Shown in pieces: positions 1-9,860 of a DNA stretch of 64,000 nucleotides; the stretch's first letter is position 1, and each line of letters opens with the position of its first letter. The notes below the pieces were generated by a model that worked only from the letters and a program-made list of their open reading frames with translations, searched no databases and had not been told where the DNA came from. A program made the position numbers and the translations under genes. Origin of the DNA: Hirsutella rhossiliensis (Eukaryota; Ascomycota; Sordariomycetes; Hypocreales; Ophiocordycipitaceae); contig NW_025408679.1 in NCBI RefSeq assembly GCF_020360975.1, forward strand, positions 1,178,001 to 1,242,000. Reading direction: 5' to 3'.

Positions 1-3000
1 TATATATCTTATATAACTTTATCTTATAATTCTAGTAGTATTTAGATTTTATTTTTATATATTAAAACTTCTAAATATCTTATATCGTATTTATTTAGTG
101 CTTTATATTCTTTTATCTATTTTAGGATCTTTTAATAAGTTAAGTTATTAAGTTATACTTTAAATATTATATTTAGCTATCGTTACTAGTAGTTCCCGTT
201 TTCGTTAATTTCTAGGAGCTATCCTTTTACTATAAGTACTCCTATATTATAGTTACTTCGTCGACTAAGGGTATTAGCTCGACCGTTTTCTATTCCTTTT
301 TTATAGATTATTTTATAGTCGAATTCTAATAAATATTCGGCCTATTAAATCTATTATCCGTTTAACTATTATATTATTATAAAGTATAAGATATTCTTAT
401 AATTTATATAGACCTTAACTTTATATTTACTTTTAAGAAGGTAGTATTAAAATTCTTTAAAGGCTTAAATAATTATAAGGAATTCTTTATCGTAGATAGG
501 GTAATTAAGTTCTACGCTATATAGCTTTTTTAAGTAGAATATAATTAGTTATAGTCTTCCTTTATTATCTTTCTATCCGATTTATACTCTTAAAGTAAAG
601 TCTAATATATTAGTTTTAAGTTCGATTTATTATTTTAGATCGAAGGTAATTAAGACTAGTTCTTATATAATTATAGTCTTAATATATTCGAAAGCTTTAT
701 TAGCTTTATCGTCCTATATAAATTCTTTTTCCTTTTTTATTAAGTTATATAGTAGTACTATAATCTTTCCGAAATCTTTAATAAATCGTTAGTAGTAATT
801 TATAAATCCTAGGAAACTTTATATATCCTTAACGTTCTTTAGCGTTAGCTATTCTTTAACTAAGTTAATTTTATCTTATTATATTTATATCTCTCTTAAT
901 AAGATCGTATATTTAAGGAAGTCTACTTCCTATATATAGAACTTACTTTTCTTTAGTTTAACTAATAACTTTATATTCTAAAGTACGCGGAGTACCTTAT
1001 AGATATATTCCTTATATTCTTCTAAGGTATCTAAGAAGATTAAGATATTATCTAGGTATACTACTATAAAGATATTTAAGTATTTATATAGGATATTATT
1101 AATTATCTATTAAAAGTTAGCTAGTATATTTATAAGTCTAAATAGTATTACTAGATATTTAAATAGTCCGAATTTCGTTTTAAAGGCTATTATCTATTTA
1201 TACCCTTTTTTTATACGTATTAAGTTATAAGCGCCTTTAAGATCGAGGGCTATAAACTATTTTTTACTATATAGTCGATCTTATAGTTCCGATATAAGCG
1301 GTAATAGTATTTAGTCCTTTATTATAATATCGTTTAAGCGTTTATAGTCGATAACTAGTTATAGCTTTCTATTTTTCTTTAGAATAAATATAACTAGGTA
1401 GCTTACTTTAGATATTAACGTTTATATATATCCCTTTTATTAATTCTCGTTAAGGTAGTCGCGTAGCGTTTATAATTACTTTTCGTTTAAGTTATAGATC
1501 TTATAGAACGTCGGCGTTATTTTATCTTTAAGATAAATTTCGTGGTCCTATTAGCTATATTTAAGTAACCCTATCTTAAGTTCTTTCTTAAAGAGTTTAT
1601 TATATTTCTAGTATTCTTATAGGATATTCTTTATTCTATCTTATAGGCTTTATTCTTTCTTTTAAGAGCTAGTTTCTCTTAACTTAAGCTCTTTATTAAT
1701 TTATTTAAGGTCTTTCCTTAAAGTAGTAATAACTCTTTAGATCTTTATATTATATCCTTTATTCTATTTATATTAGATACTAGGTTATATAGCTATATTA
1801 GTTAGTATATAGGTCTTATTAGTCGATTTTATTATATTTACTAGTTTAGTTACTATTTTCGTTTATATCGCTAAAGCCTATAATAATTTACTTAAACGGT
1901 TATCCCTTTTATCTTATTTAGTAGCTAAATTATTATAAAATTTTACTTTCTTTTAAATCTACTAGTCCTAGAAACTTATATCTTTATTCTAATATAGCTA
2001 GCTAGTTTTCTAGTTAATTAGTAGGTTGCTCTCCTATAGCTATAGAAGTCTTAATATAAGGGTATATTCTTTAATATCTATAATATCGAAGTTAACTTAT
2101 TTATTATAGCCCTAGATATTAATATTAAGGTAATTAATCTCTATATTAATAATTCCGTTATTATAGTTAAAGGCCTCTCCTTTAATATTTATAAGTTTAT
2201 ATAGATCTATTTTATATCTCTATATAAGTCGGTAATAATTAACGACTTTAGGTAAAATATAATTACCTATCGTGCTATAGTTTAAAAGTATATATATATA
2301 ATATCCCGCGATTTAAATATCTAATACTATTTAGTCGCTATAGCTTACCGTTACTATATATAGGGTCCTTAGATCTTATCGTATTATACTAGTCTATAGC
2401 CCTTTTATAAATAGCGTACCTTATTTTTTACTTAGTCCTTATTTATTTTATTTAGGTATTCTTCTTTAATTTATTATTAATATCGTTTCTTTATATTTTC
2501 GTCGCGTAGTATTATATCGGGGCTTAAGAGACTAATTTCTTATAGCTAATTAAAGATTTCTTATTTCTCGACGCTATATTATTTATATTATACTACTTTA
2601 TAGTTAATTATATACTATACTTTATAATTCTATTCGTTTTCGTACTAAAGGTTAAGTTTTTATTTTATATCTTTCTATTTTTTATATAGTATTTTTATAT
2701 CGATTTTTCCTTAGTTAAATATAGCTTATAGCCTTTATATATATTACTAATAATATTTTAGTATACCGTTATATCGTTTATACTATACTTATGCTTTTTT
2801 ATATTTATAAACTTTATAGTTCGGGTATATATATTTATTATAATCTTCTTTATTATATTTAATTTATTATATAAGTCTTTAAAAGATTAATAGTTTAGAT
2901 ACCTTAAAGCGAGTAGCGCTATACTATTCCTTTATTTTAGTATATTTATAGATTTTATATATCTTTAAAAGATATCTCGTTAATAAACCGTAATTATCGC

Positions 3001-4949
3001 GGTATTTAAGTAGCGTGCTATAATTAGGTTCTAATAATATAACTTAGTCGTTTAAGTAGCGTTAATCGATTTTCTAGTAGTTTAGTTCTATACTTAAGTA
3101 GGGTTTCGAAAGTACTTATCCCTTAAACCTAACTAAGAAGGCGTTATATTATGCCTTTATCTAAAAGTATATTATATAATCTAGGTAGACGTATAATATC
3201 TATAAAATATACTTATAGTACTTATAAGTAAGTAGTATTTATAGATTATCTTTAAATTCTCTTTATAGTTACTATTCTTATTATAGAGCTATAAAGGTAT
3301 TAACTATAGTAATAGCTATAGCGTAGTCTCCTTTATATAGTGCTAGTTAATATCGAATTAGTATAGCTTATTAGTTTTCTATAAGAATTTAAGGTATTTA
3401 TTAGGTTTTAATTTTAAGTATTTCTTTAAATTCTTTAAAGTATAAAGCGTATTCTTTAATTATAGTATTTTCCCTTAGTAGTAGGGGTAGTAATATAAGT
3501 TCGTTCTCGTCTTCTATTTCTCTAGGTATTTCTTATTCTTTAGAGCTTATATCGTCGATACTTTATTATTCCTCCTTAGGTTATTATCTAAGTTTCGTAA
3601 GTATAAGGGCTATATCTATATCTTTTTTATTATATTATTTATAGACTACCTATCGTTATTATCGATTTTTATTTCGTATATCTTCTTAGAATCGTTTACT
3701 ATTCTTCCTAATCTAGTCTTAAGAGACTCCTTTAAGATAGGGGTATTCTAGTTCTATAAATTTAACTTATTTCTATATTTTAAGACCCCTTTATTATATT
3801 ATTATAAGGGTCTTCTTTAATAGCTTTAAGAACTATCTAGTACCGTTCTTATCGCTTAAGTATACTATATATTCGTCGTTATAGTATATAGTCTAACTAA
3901 GGAGTTTATACTTTAGTTCCTATCTATTAGTAGCGTTTAGGTATTTCTTACTTTCTAGGGCTAGTACTTAGTAGGTTTTCTTCTCCTTATAAGGTTATCT
4001 ATATTCTTTAAAGTAATATCTAAGTTTCCTATAGTTAAAATACTTTCCTTTACTTTTCTATATTATATTTAGATCTATCTTACCTAGGTTAGTTATATAG
4101 GCGTAGGTAATAAGAGTTTTACGTTTCTTTTTATAGTTAGCGCGTTAGTTAAAGTTATTCTTATAAGAAGGGTTTTAGTTTCCTCTTCCTTACTTCTTTT
4201 CTTAGCGTCGCGCGTACTATCTATTATTAATTTATACTACTATAGTAATATAGTCTAAGAGGTTATTATGTCGATTTTCCTTATAGAGCTCGTCCTTAAC
4301 TTCTTCTTTAAGCCTATCGTAGAATCGTAATATAAGAGGTTTATCGTCTTAATTAAGCTTTAAGGTAACTTAATAGAACTTTATAGTATAATCCGATACT
4401 AAGATCCTTTATTAGAGTTCTCGAAGTTTCTATTTAGCTTCTTATTCTTTATTAGTTATTTTAAATACCTTTATAATAGCTTCTTCGAACCCTTAGAAAC
4501 TAATAAAGACTTTATCTATCTCGTTATCTCGTCGCGCTAGTTAGTTATTAAGAAAATCCCTTATAATAGGTCTAAACTAAGCGAGTACCGTTCTAAATAA
4601 ATAATTTCCTACGTAGAGTACCTTTTCGACTAGGTCTAAGAGTTTAGTAGGGTAAAACCGGTAGTAGGCCTTAAGTTAGGTAAGAAAGTCTCGAAGCGTG
4701 CTATAAGTACTATCGAATAGTCCTAGCTATTTTAGTTTAACTACTTCTCTAAGGTCCTTAACTTATCCGTTACCTCCTTTATTCTTAAGTAACTATACCT
4801 TATATTAAAGGGTAATAATCTTATATATTATATCTTAAGGCGATATAGTAGCTCTAGAGTTAGTTAATCTAGCTTACTATATAGGTATATTAATAGTTAT
4901 AATATTACTTAGAGTAACGCGGTATTATACTAAATAAGAGCTTTTAATA
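1..4949 (-). pseudogene. Ty3/gypsy gag-pol relic, copy A (cut by window edge)
   Basis: This is the internal region of an LTR retrotransposon on the minus strand. It is collinear with 27008-31956 at a constant offset of 27007, and both ends of the comparison give the same offset, so there is no net indel. The polymerase motif (YLDN, from an expected YLDD) lies at 1038-1061. The Gag zinc-knuckle site lies at 4001-4042, but its cysteine codons have become tyrosine codons. Differences from the second copy are mostly G to A and C to T in both directions, so CA and TG are nearly absent. This copy is therefore more heavily RIP-mutated than gypsy-1. It has no usable reading frame. The integrase end and the 3' LTR lie outside the window. 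Confidence 0.9.
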
Positions 4950-5366
4950 TATAACGACCGGTATTATTCCTAAGGGATAAACCTATCGAGGGGTTTATAT
5001 TAGTAGATATAATAGGGCGTAGTCTAAGCAATAATAAGTATATTACGTTAGTAATAAGTCGGAGGTCGTAGACTATAGACTATAACTAGGTAATTAAAAT
5101 TAGAGATAGAATTATAATAAAGATCTATATTAAAAGCTATCTGTCCTTAGATCACGGTCCTAGCCGTGATCCCCTTCGTAGCTTACTATAGCTTACTCGT
5201 AAGCTATGCTCCTAAGTAGTGATCTATCTATATAAGGCTTACTTAGCTTACGTACGCTCTAGGTAAGCTAAGCCTAAGTAACTTCTCGTCCTAACTATTA
5301 TTCCGAGCCGCCTTGTCACGTAAACGTGGCCGGCTCTCCTACGGCCCGCTAACCGTAGTCGTAATA
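4950..5366 (-). repeat. 5' LTR of gypsy copy A
   Basis: It begins TATAACGACCGG, the mutated form of the TGTAACGACCGG start of the gypsy-1 LTR, and ends GTAATA where the intact LTR has GTAACA. The first 180 bases or so match the gypsy-1 LTR. The remainder, which is U3 in element orientation, is clearly different and shorter in total (about 417 against 452 bp). The partner LTR is outside the window, so no target-site duplication can be checked. Confidence 0.8.
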
Positions 5367-5602
5367 GGAGGCTACTAAAGAAGGTATCTACTAAGGCGAC
5401 TATACTATCTATCCTAGGAGTCCTAAAAGCTCCTCTCTAGCTATATATAGGCGAAGCTAGATAATTAGGAGCTTACTAAGTTCGTTAATTCCCTATAAGT
5501 ATACGCTATAAAAGATAGGGTAAATAAATATAACTACTACCGACCGCCTAGGCCGGCCTATTATCCTAGGTAATAGCTAAGATCGTTAGCTCTAGCGCTA
5601 CT
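5367..5602. other. RIP-mutated sequence, nothing recognised
   Basis: TA-rich stretch between the copy A LTR and the helicase relic. A short near-palindrome around AAAAGCTCCTCTCTAGCT is visible, but I see no coding signal I can name. Confidence 0.4.
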
Positions 5603-6046
5603 ATTGCTCCTAACGATAAGGCAGGCAACCTTACGAAATAGATTCCCGTATATATTAGCGCCCGTTTAATACTAACGTCTAACCTTTAGTAGCTAGTCGG
5701 CCTCTATAACGACGCACGTAGTAACGTTATAGTATATAATATCGCCTAGGCGCCTAGAGCTAACCCTATTTAAGACCCTCCCTATGTAATTATAATAGAG
5801 TTTAATAAGTACCTGGGGCCGGTATTCCTAACTACCGTAAATAGTAGGAAGATTATCTAAATTCGGCCGGTAGATAAGGACTTCCTCGTCGGGCCTACGC
5901 TCTACCCTCGTATATAGTTTCCCCTAATCGTATGCTATACTATTATAGTTTATAAGTCGTAGAGCATTACCGGAGATAATCGTGACGGATCTATCCTGCC
6001 GTGACTTTTAGACCGGATTAAACTAATTGTTCGGTGACTGCTTAAC
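5603..6046 (+). pseudogene. PIF1-type helicase, C-terminal fragment
   Basis: With TAG and TAA read as former glutamines, the plus strand gives the C-terminal helicase signatures in order: a YNDARSNVIVY block (family form NGARGxV), then VIIIEFNKYLGP, then FPLIVCYTIIVYKS (family form FPLxxxYAITxHKSQ), then a DLSCRDF block near 5994. These belong to the second RecA-like domain of PIF1 helicases, found both in cellular PIF1 and at the C-terminus of Helitron Rep-helicases. The N-terminal ATPase motifs are absent. RIP damage is heavy up to about 5975 and then fades. A Helitron origin is possible, but no Rep motif or 3' terminus was seen. Confidence 0.72.
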
Positions 6047-6082
6047 TAGTAGCTAGACTCGCAGCCTTCGGCTGATTGTACG

Positions 6083-6117
6083 CCTTGCACTATAGCCCTA
6101 AAGACTAAAGTGCAAGG
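6083..6117. other. Hairpin-forming inverted repeat
   Basis: The 9-bp arms CCTTGCACT and AGTGCAAGG flank a 17-nt loop just downstream of the PIF1 relic. It could be a structured 3' end of the helicase-bearing element, but there is no CTRR terminus that would make a Helitron call. Confidence 0.35.
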
Positions 6118-6342
6118 TGTGGCGCAGTATTTTAGTTATGCCGGACTCCTTAAAAGGTCCCCGTTCGAATAGGAGATCCTCCGGACCCCTCAGTGGTCTA
6201 GGAAGAAGAAAGAACAGTCTGCAGACTTCCCTTCTTACCTGGTTTCAAGCTGTATTACCTAGAGAGACCTAGAGACCTCAACTCGTTCGGACCTTCTTCT
6301 CGATAGACTCAGGCCAAAAATCCATGACAGAATCCTCAGGCC

Positions 6343-6525
6343 ATTTGGTCGAGGACCGTACCGATTAGGTATAGCCTGGTTCGATGCCTAAGGCATGACA
6401 CTAATGGCCTGAGCTTGCTGAGGTAAGCTATTTGGTCGAGGATCGCATGTGACTTACCGATTAGGTATAGTCCGCTCCGGTGGCGTAGTCACGACCAGGA
6501 TGGCCTGAGCTCTGCTGAGGTAAAA
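6343..6525. repeat. Two-copy imperfect tandem repeat
   Basis: Two units of about 85-95 bp both contain ATTTGGTCGAGGA or TATTTGGTCGAGGA, CCGATTAGGTATAG, and GGCCTGAGCT or GCCTGAGCTT followed by CTGAGGTAA. Units start near 6343 and 6430. The repeat lies in low-RIP sequence. No function recognised. Confidence 0.6.
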
Positions 6526-6624
6526 GGTAGATGCATAGAATTTAATGGGTACAATTCCCACAATAATATATATTTAAATACTAAACCATGGAGTCCGTTT
6601 ATTTCACATTTTACCCGTTGGCGG

Positions 6625-6722
6625 TGTCGCGAAGACCATTGCGCCACGCAGGCAAAGTGGAACGCGCTCCGACAGGTGCGCTGCCATTGACACATATATC
6701 TGACAACCGCGTTTTTCCGACA
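6625..6722 (-). repeat. TRIM 3' LTR
   Basis: 98 bp, TGTCG...CGACA with a 5-bp inverted terminal repeat. Differs from the other LTR by a few substitutions and one base in an A run. Confidence 0.85.
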
Positions 6723-6914
6723 CACCCTCTCAGGGATCGCGGCTCCGCCGGGATTCCTGGACCTTAGTAGCCCAAGACCCGGGAGTCGAACACTAAGCAC
6801 CGCGCCCATAACCTAGGGAAATCCAAGAGAAGGAGGGGTACACGGCTATCTACGGGTATTACCCCGCAACGCGCAGTCACCGGAAGTTGCAGGGGTGGTG
6901 TGCCATCCCCTCCC

Positions 6915-6925
6915 GGGCTCATAAC
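6915..6925 (-). other. Primer-binding site of the TRIM (iMet half-tRNA type)
   Basis: On the minus strand GTTATGAGCCC abuts the 5' LTR. It is the exact complement of GGGCUCAUAAC, the 3' anticodon-stem/loop sequence of yeast-type initiator tRNA-Met. The Copia element at 13006-19337 has the RIP-altered counterpart GTTATAAGCCT in the same position. Confidence 0.75.
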
Positions 6926-7024
6926 TGTTGCGAAGACCATTGCGCCATGCAGGCAAAAGTGGAACGCGCTCCAACAGGTGCCCTGCCATTGACACATATA
7001 TCTGACAACCGCGTTTTTCCGACA
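6926..7024 (-). repeat. TRIM 5' LTR
   Basis: 99 bp, TGTTG...CGACA, followed on the plus strand by the GGCGG duplication. In element orientation it lies directly upstream of the primer-binding site. Confidence 0.85.
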
Positions 7025-7184
7025 GGCGGGGCCCTCGGCGGGCCGCCTTAGGGGTAGCTTAGGGGGCGAACATAGTGGGTGGTAGCGCTAGGCACGGCAT
7101 TTCCGGCCCTAGCGGGCGCGTTGATGTCTGCTGCCCTGCAACCCCCGCCTAACTCCAGTTTTCATTCCTCACGGCGTTTAGTAG

Positions 7185-7442
7185 TGTCAGAACGGTGGTT
7201 CTGCGGCTCGGGCCTAATGAGGAAATAGGTAGGTATGCACGATGGATCAAGGTTTAATGCAGCAGCTTGTGTGCAGCTGCAAAAGAGGTTGTATTGATTG
7301 TGATGATTGTGTGTTCTTTTTTTTCTTGAGGCCTCCAAGGAGGCCTCGTCCCTAAGGGGGAAATTGGCTGCCGGATTTGCCCGGTGTCTGCACGTGATGA
7401 TGCACGTGATCCGACATGTGTTTCTACCCGTCAGTTCCGACA
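7185..7442 (-). repeat. Solo LTR (258 bp), Copia-like ends
   Basis: The plus-strand ends are TGTCAGAACGG and CAGTTCCGACA, an imperfect inverted repeat of TG...CA type. A perfect 5-bp duplication AGTAG flanks it (7180-7184 and 7443-7447), which fixes both boundaries. The minus orientation is inferred from the CCGTTCTGACA terminus, typical of the 3' end of Copia-type LTRs. No internal region is present, so it most likely arose by LTR-LTR recombination. It lies about 760 bp upstream of the DJ-1-like gene and is not RIP-mutated. Confidence 0.82.
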
Positions 7443-7447
7443 AGTAG

Positions 7448-8201
7448 CCGCACCTACTTATGCAGTATCGGCGCTGCGCCTTGACCACCCACACTTCTCC
7501 ATTTTAAAGTTAAAATAGTTAGTCAGAGCTGTCGCACAGCGCGGCCTTAATGCATAGGGTCTCAAAAGTGGATTAAAAATTGCTCTGCCCCCCCTGTGAA
7601 GGAAGAGGCTAGCCCGGACCTTATGTACCGGCTGCGACGAAAGCTTCTATCTAACATACAAATCCGGTGGGCGCCTGTTGCCCGCTTCCGTAATGAGACT
7701 TCCTCGGCGTCTTACCCCTTTCAGCGACCGTTCCCAGCGTCTGTGGCCGCACTCCTTGGTGCGTGGCCCCTTTTCTGCTTCTCACACCGCTGCCCTCGTC
7801 AGCGCACCCCTTTTTGTGCCTTGGCGCGTGACAAGAACGGTTTGCTGACTAGATAGTGTCAAAATCTGGCTGCAGAGCTAAATTAGAAGGACCCGCAGTA
7901 GGGGCCTGTGCAGAGAGCTAAACTGGAAGGGCCCGCTGCAGCGGCCTGTGCAGAGTCAAATTGCATGTTAACCTTATTGATAAATCACGTATTTCTAAGC
8001 AGTAGGCGCACTTATAATAGGTAGTAAGAAACGTCCTTTTTCAGCAGCTAGACTAAAACACACGTCTACGAGTACTAATAGTTGTCGTCTAACAGTATAT
8101 TTTACAAGAAGTTTTTAAACATCTAAACCTGTTTTACCTCAATTTTGCTTTCACTTAACGTTCTACTTTGCCCATTATCTTCTTAACAAACATTCTATAG
8201 G
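7448..8201 (+). promoter_or_regulatory. Upstream region of the DJ-1-like gene
   Basis: Normal-composition sequence with CA and TG intact, so not RIP-affected. It holds the 40-bp tandem repeat at 7876-7955 and an AT-rich stretch from about 7980 to 8200 that is a plausible core promoter and 5' UTR. I see no consensus element strong enough to name. Confidence 0.4.
7876..7955. repeat. Two-copy 40-bp tandem repeat
   Basis: Two units begin AGAGCTAAATTAGAAGGA and AGAGCTAAACTGGAAGGG, and both end GGCCTGTGCAG. The repeat lies about 250 bp upstream of the 8202 start codon. It could be a local duplication in the promoter; no factor site recognised. Confidence 0.65.
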
Positions 8202-9575
8202 ATGTCGAATGTTCCCATCAATATCGAGGCTCTGCACGAGATTACCATCGGGCGAACCCAGGATCCGAAAGATAGGTCCAAAATTGATACTCTTGAGAAG
8301 CTAGTTGGTGGTTTGTCGTCTAAGGAGTTGCGTCAGGTTCGCACGGCCTACGTAAATCGCTACTACGTTGACCCGGAACACCACCTCCGTAACTTTGATG
8401 TATACCAAGAGTTTGCCCCCCTTCGAATCGATCCTGCTATTCTCAGCGAGTTGCTGGGCATTTTAAACAAATCTGAAATCCAAAACGAGGTCGCTTATAT
8501 CGGACAACTTCTTAAAAAAGCGAAGAACAGGTCTTTGACTCTACATGATCGGATAGAGTATTATAGCTGTCTTCCACGCATTGGCTTGTGGGACTCGCCC
8601 GCCCGCAAATATCCTGGCAACAAGAACGTCGATTCCTATGAGCGACGCCTCCGTGTTAAGGCTTGGTCGAAGGCCTCTGACGTGGACTTCGATGAGGCTC
8701 TAAGGGAGATAGAGCGCTGTCTACCTAAGGTGACGGTCGAACTCGAAACACCAAGGCAAAAAAATATTGCGGTTATTGCAAGCTCGCACGGCGCACAGTG
8801 GCAGGAGCTTGTCGACTGGGCGCTCGGAGTTCTCGACAAAGGTTACACGGTGCGCGTCTTTACCCCTTTTGGACGGCCGGTCGCAATTCAGCGTGATAGC
8901 ATGCTAGTCCGTGAGCCACCGACAGAGGCTGTTGCGGTTGCCTTAGGTCTTCCAGGCGTTGGTCTTGGAGCCCCCCTTCGCTTGGATCCTCTCCGCTTGC
9001 CCAAAGACCGCCTTGACAATTTGCTTGGGAACGCAGTCGGGGCCGATCAATTTGATGCGAGCAAATTTGGAGCCGTTTACCTAGCAGGCGGACTTGGTTT
9101 CAATGAGGATGTGGCAGTCACCTCCCCGAAGAGTGTCACCGATTCTGCGCACGCTAATATTCAAGCGTCACCCAACATCGCCCAAATGATGCGTCGCGCA
9201 GTTGAACATCGGCTCCCCATTATAGCACTTTGCCACGGTCCCACGCTCTTGGCATGTTTAGACATTGATATTGATGGGAAGCGCGAGAAGTTGGTCAAAG
9301 GCGTGGAAGTAGCTGCACTCCCGGCGCTAGAGCCCATGGTGCATGCGCAGGGGAAGTTGGAACCGCAGTTCAGCTTTTACACATGGAAGACACACGAGGT
9401 GCTCGCCGAAGCCGGAGCTGTGGTTGACGAAGAGGCGGACTTGAAGGACATGACAAGAGTTAAAACTGGCGTTCGCGACGGCTTGCATCTCGCTACAGGC
9501 CCTGGACCCCAGACTGCATGGAACTTGGTCGACGCAACCACATCAGTCATTAAGAAACGCTGGGCAGCGATTTAA
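8202..9575 (+). CDS. DJ-1/PfpI (ThiJ, HchA-like) family protein
   Basis: A 457-residue single-exon frame with CA/TG content and codon use unlike the RIP-mutated flanks; it is the only gene here that looks functional. Residues of roughly 186-450 form the class I glutamine-amidotransferase-like fold. It shows FGAVYLAGGLGFNED (289-303), where Hsp31/HchA proteins have their GGxG loop, and the nucleophile elbow ALCHGP (342-347) with Cys344 followed by His345. The acidic third member of an HchA-type triad could not be placed with confidence. Hsp31/HchA relatives act as chaperone, glyoxalase or deglycase in oxidative and carbonyl stress; the exact activity here is unknown. Residues 1-180 are an extra, mostly charged and helical-looking region that I do not recognise; HchA itself is under 300 residues. 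The ATG has A at -3. No intron, signal peptide or membrane segment is evident. Confidence 0.9.
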   Translation: MSNVPINIEALHEITIGRTQDPKDRSKIDTLEKLVGGLSSKELRQVRTAYVNRYYVDPEHHLRNFDVYQEFAPLRIDPAILSELLGILNKSEIQNEVAYIGQLLKKAKNRSLTLHDRIEYYSCLPRIGLWDSPARKYPGNKNVDSYERRLRVKAWSKASDVDFDEALREIERCLPKVTVELETPRQKNIAVIASSHGAQWQELVDWALGVLDKGYTVRVFTPFGRPVAIQRDSMLVREPPTEAVAVALGLPGVGLGAPLRLDPLRLPKDRLDNLLGNAVGADQFDASKFGAVYLAGGLGFNEDVAVTSPKSVTDSAHANIQASPNIAQMMRRAVEHRLPIIALCHGPTLLACLDIDIDGKREKLVKGVEVAALPALEPMVHAQGKLEPQFSFYTWKTHEVLAEAGAVVDEEADLKDMTRVKTGVRDGLHLATGPGPQTAWNLVDATTSVIKKRWAAI

Positions 9576-9860
9576 TCAACGACGCTGACAGATGGATTTG
9601 GTGACTTTTCATCAAATGCCGCTTCACACATTGCTTACGGTAGTGAACTACCCATCCTTACCCCCCCTTTTGCTCCGCCAAATGAGACAAACCTCACCAA
9701 AAATACGATTTTTGAACTGCTTATATTTCAGCAAACTATAGAGATAAAAATATAAAAGCTACATCATTTAAAAGAGAATTGAACGCGCTAATTGGTTCGT
9801 GGTCTTTTTATGACGCGACCCAGTCGCGTGGTGCGCTGGGGAGGCCCAGATACCTTGACC
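9576..9860. other. 3' flank of the DJ-1-like gene up to the transposase relic
   Basis: AT-rich, lightly mutated. A C-run segment near 9660 (ACTACCCATCC, then CCCCCCC) resembles the C-rich tips of Fot1/pogo terminal repeats. I could not find a convincing inverted partner on the far side of the transposase, so no ends are claimed. Polyadenylation of the upstream gene would fall here. Confidence 0.35.

Larger units (their letters stand above)
6625..7024 (-). mobile_element. TRIM: 400-bp terminal-repeat retrotransposon in miniature
   Basis: Two near-identical direct repeats, 6625-6722 (98 bp) and 6926-7024 (99 bp), start TGTCG/TGTTG and end CGACA, as LTRs do. A perfect 5-bp target-site duplication GGCGG flanks the whole unit (6620-6624 and 7025-7029). 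Read on the minus strand, the 203-bp interior starts GTTATGAGCCC (6915-6925), complementary to the anticodon loop of initiator tRNA-Met, which is the half-tRNA primer site known from Copia-type elements. It ends with the purine run GAGAGGG (6723-6729) against the 3' LTR. There is no coding capacity, so it would depend on a partner element. It carries little RIP, with six mismatches or fewer between the LTRs by eye. Confidence 0.88.

Noticed and set aside
6770..6800. tRNA-like box B (GTTCGACTCC on the minus strand) in the TRIM interior
   Set aside because: No matching box A at a proper distance and no cloverleaf; not enough for a Pol III promoter or SINE call.
6489..6997. Two minus-strand ORFs sharing an MCQWQ start
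   Set aside because: They overlie the TRIM LTRs; the shared start is simply the duplicated terminal repeat.
7162..7494. Minus-strand 110-residue ORF
   Set aside because: It spans the solo LTR and both its duplications; low-complexity, no family resemblance.
7596..7856. Plus-strand 86-residue ORF
   Set aside because: It starts at GTG rather than ATG and has no recognisable motif; most likely chance in the gene's upstream region.
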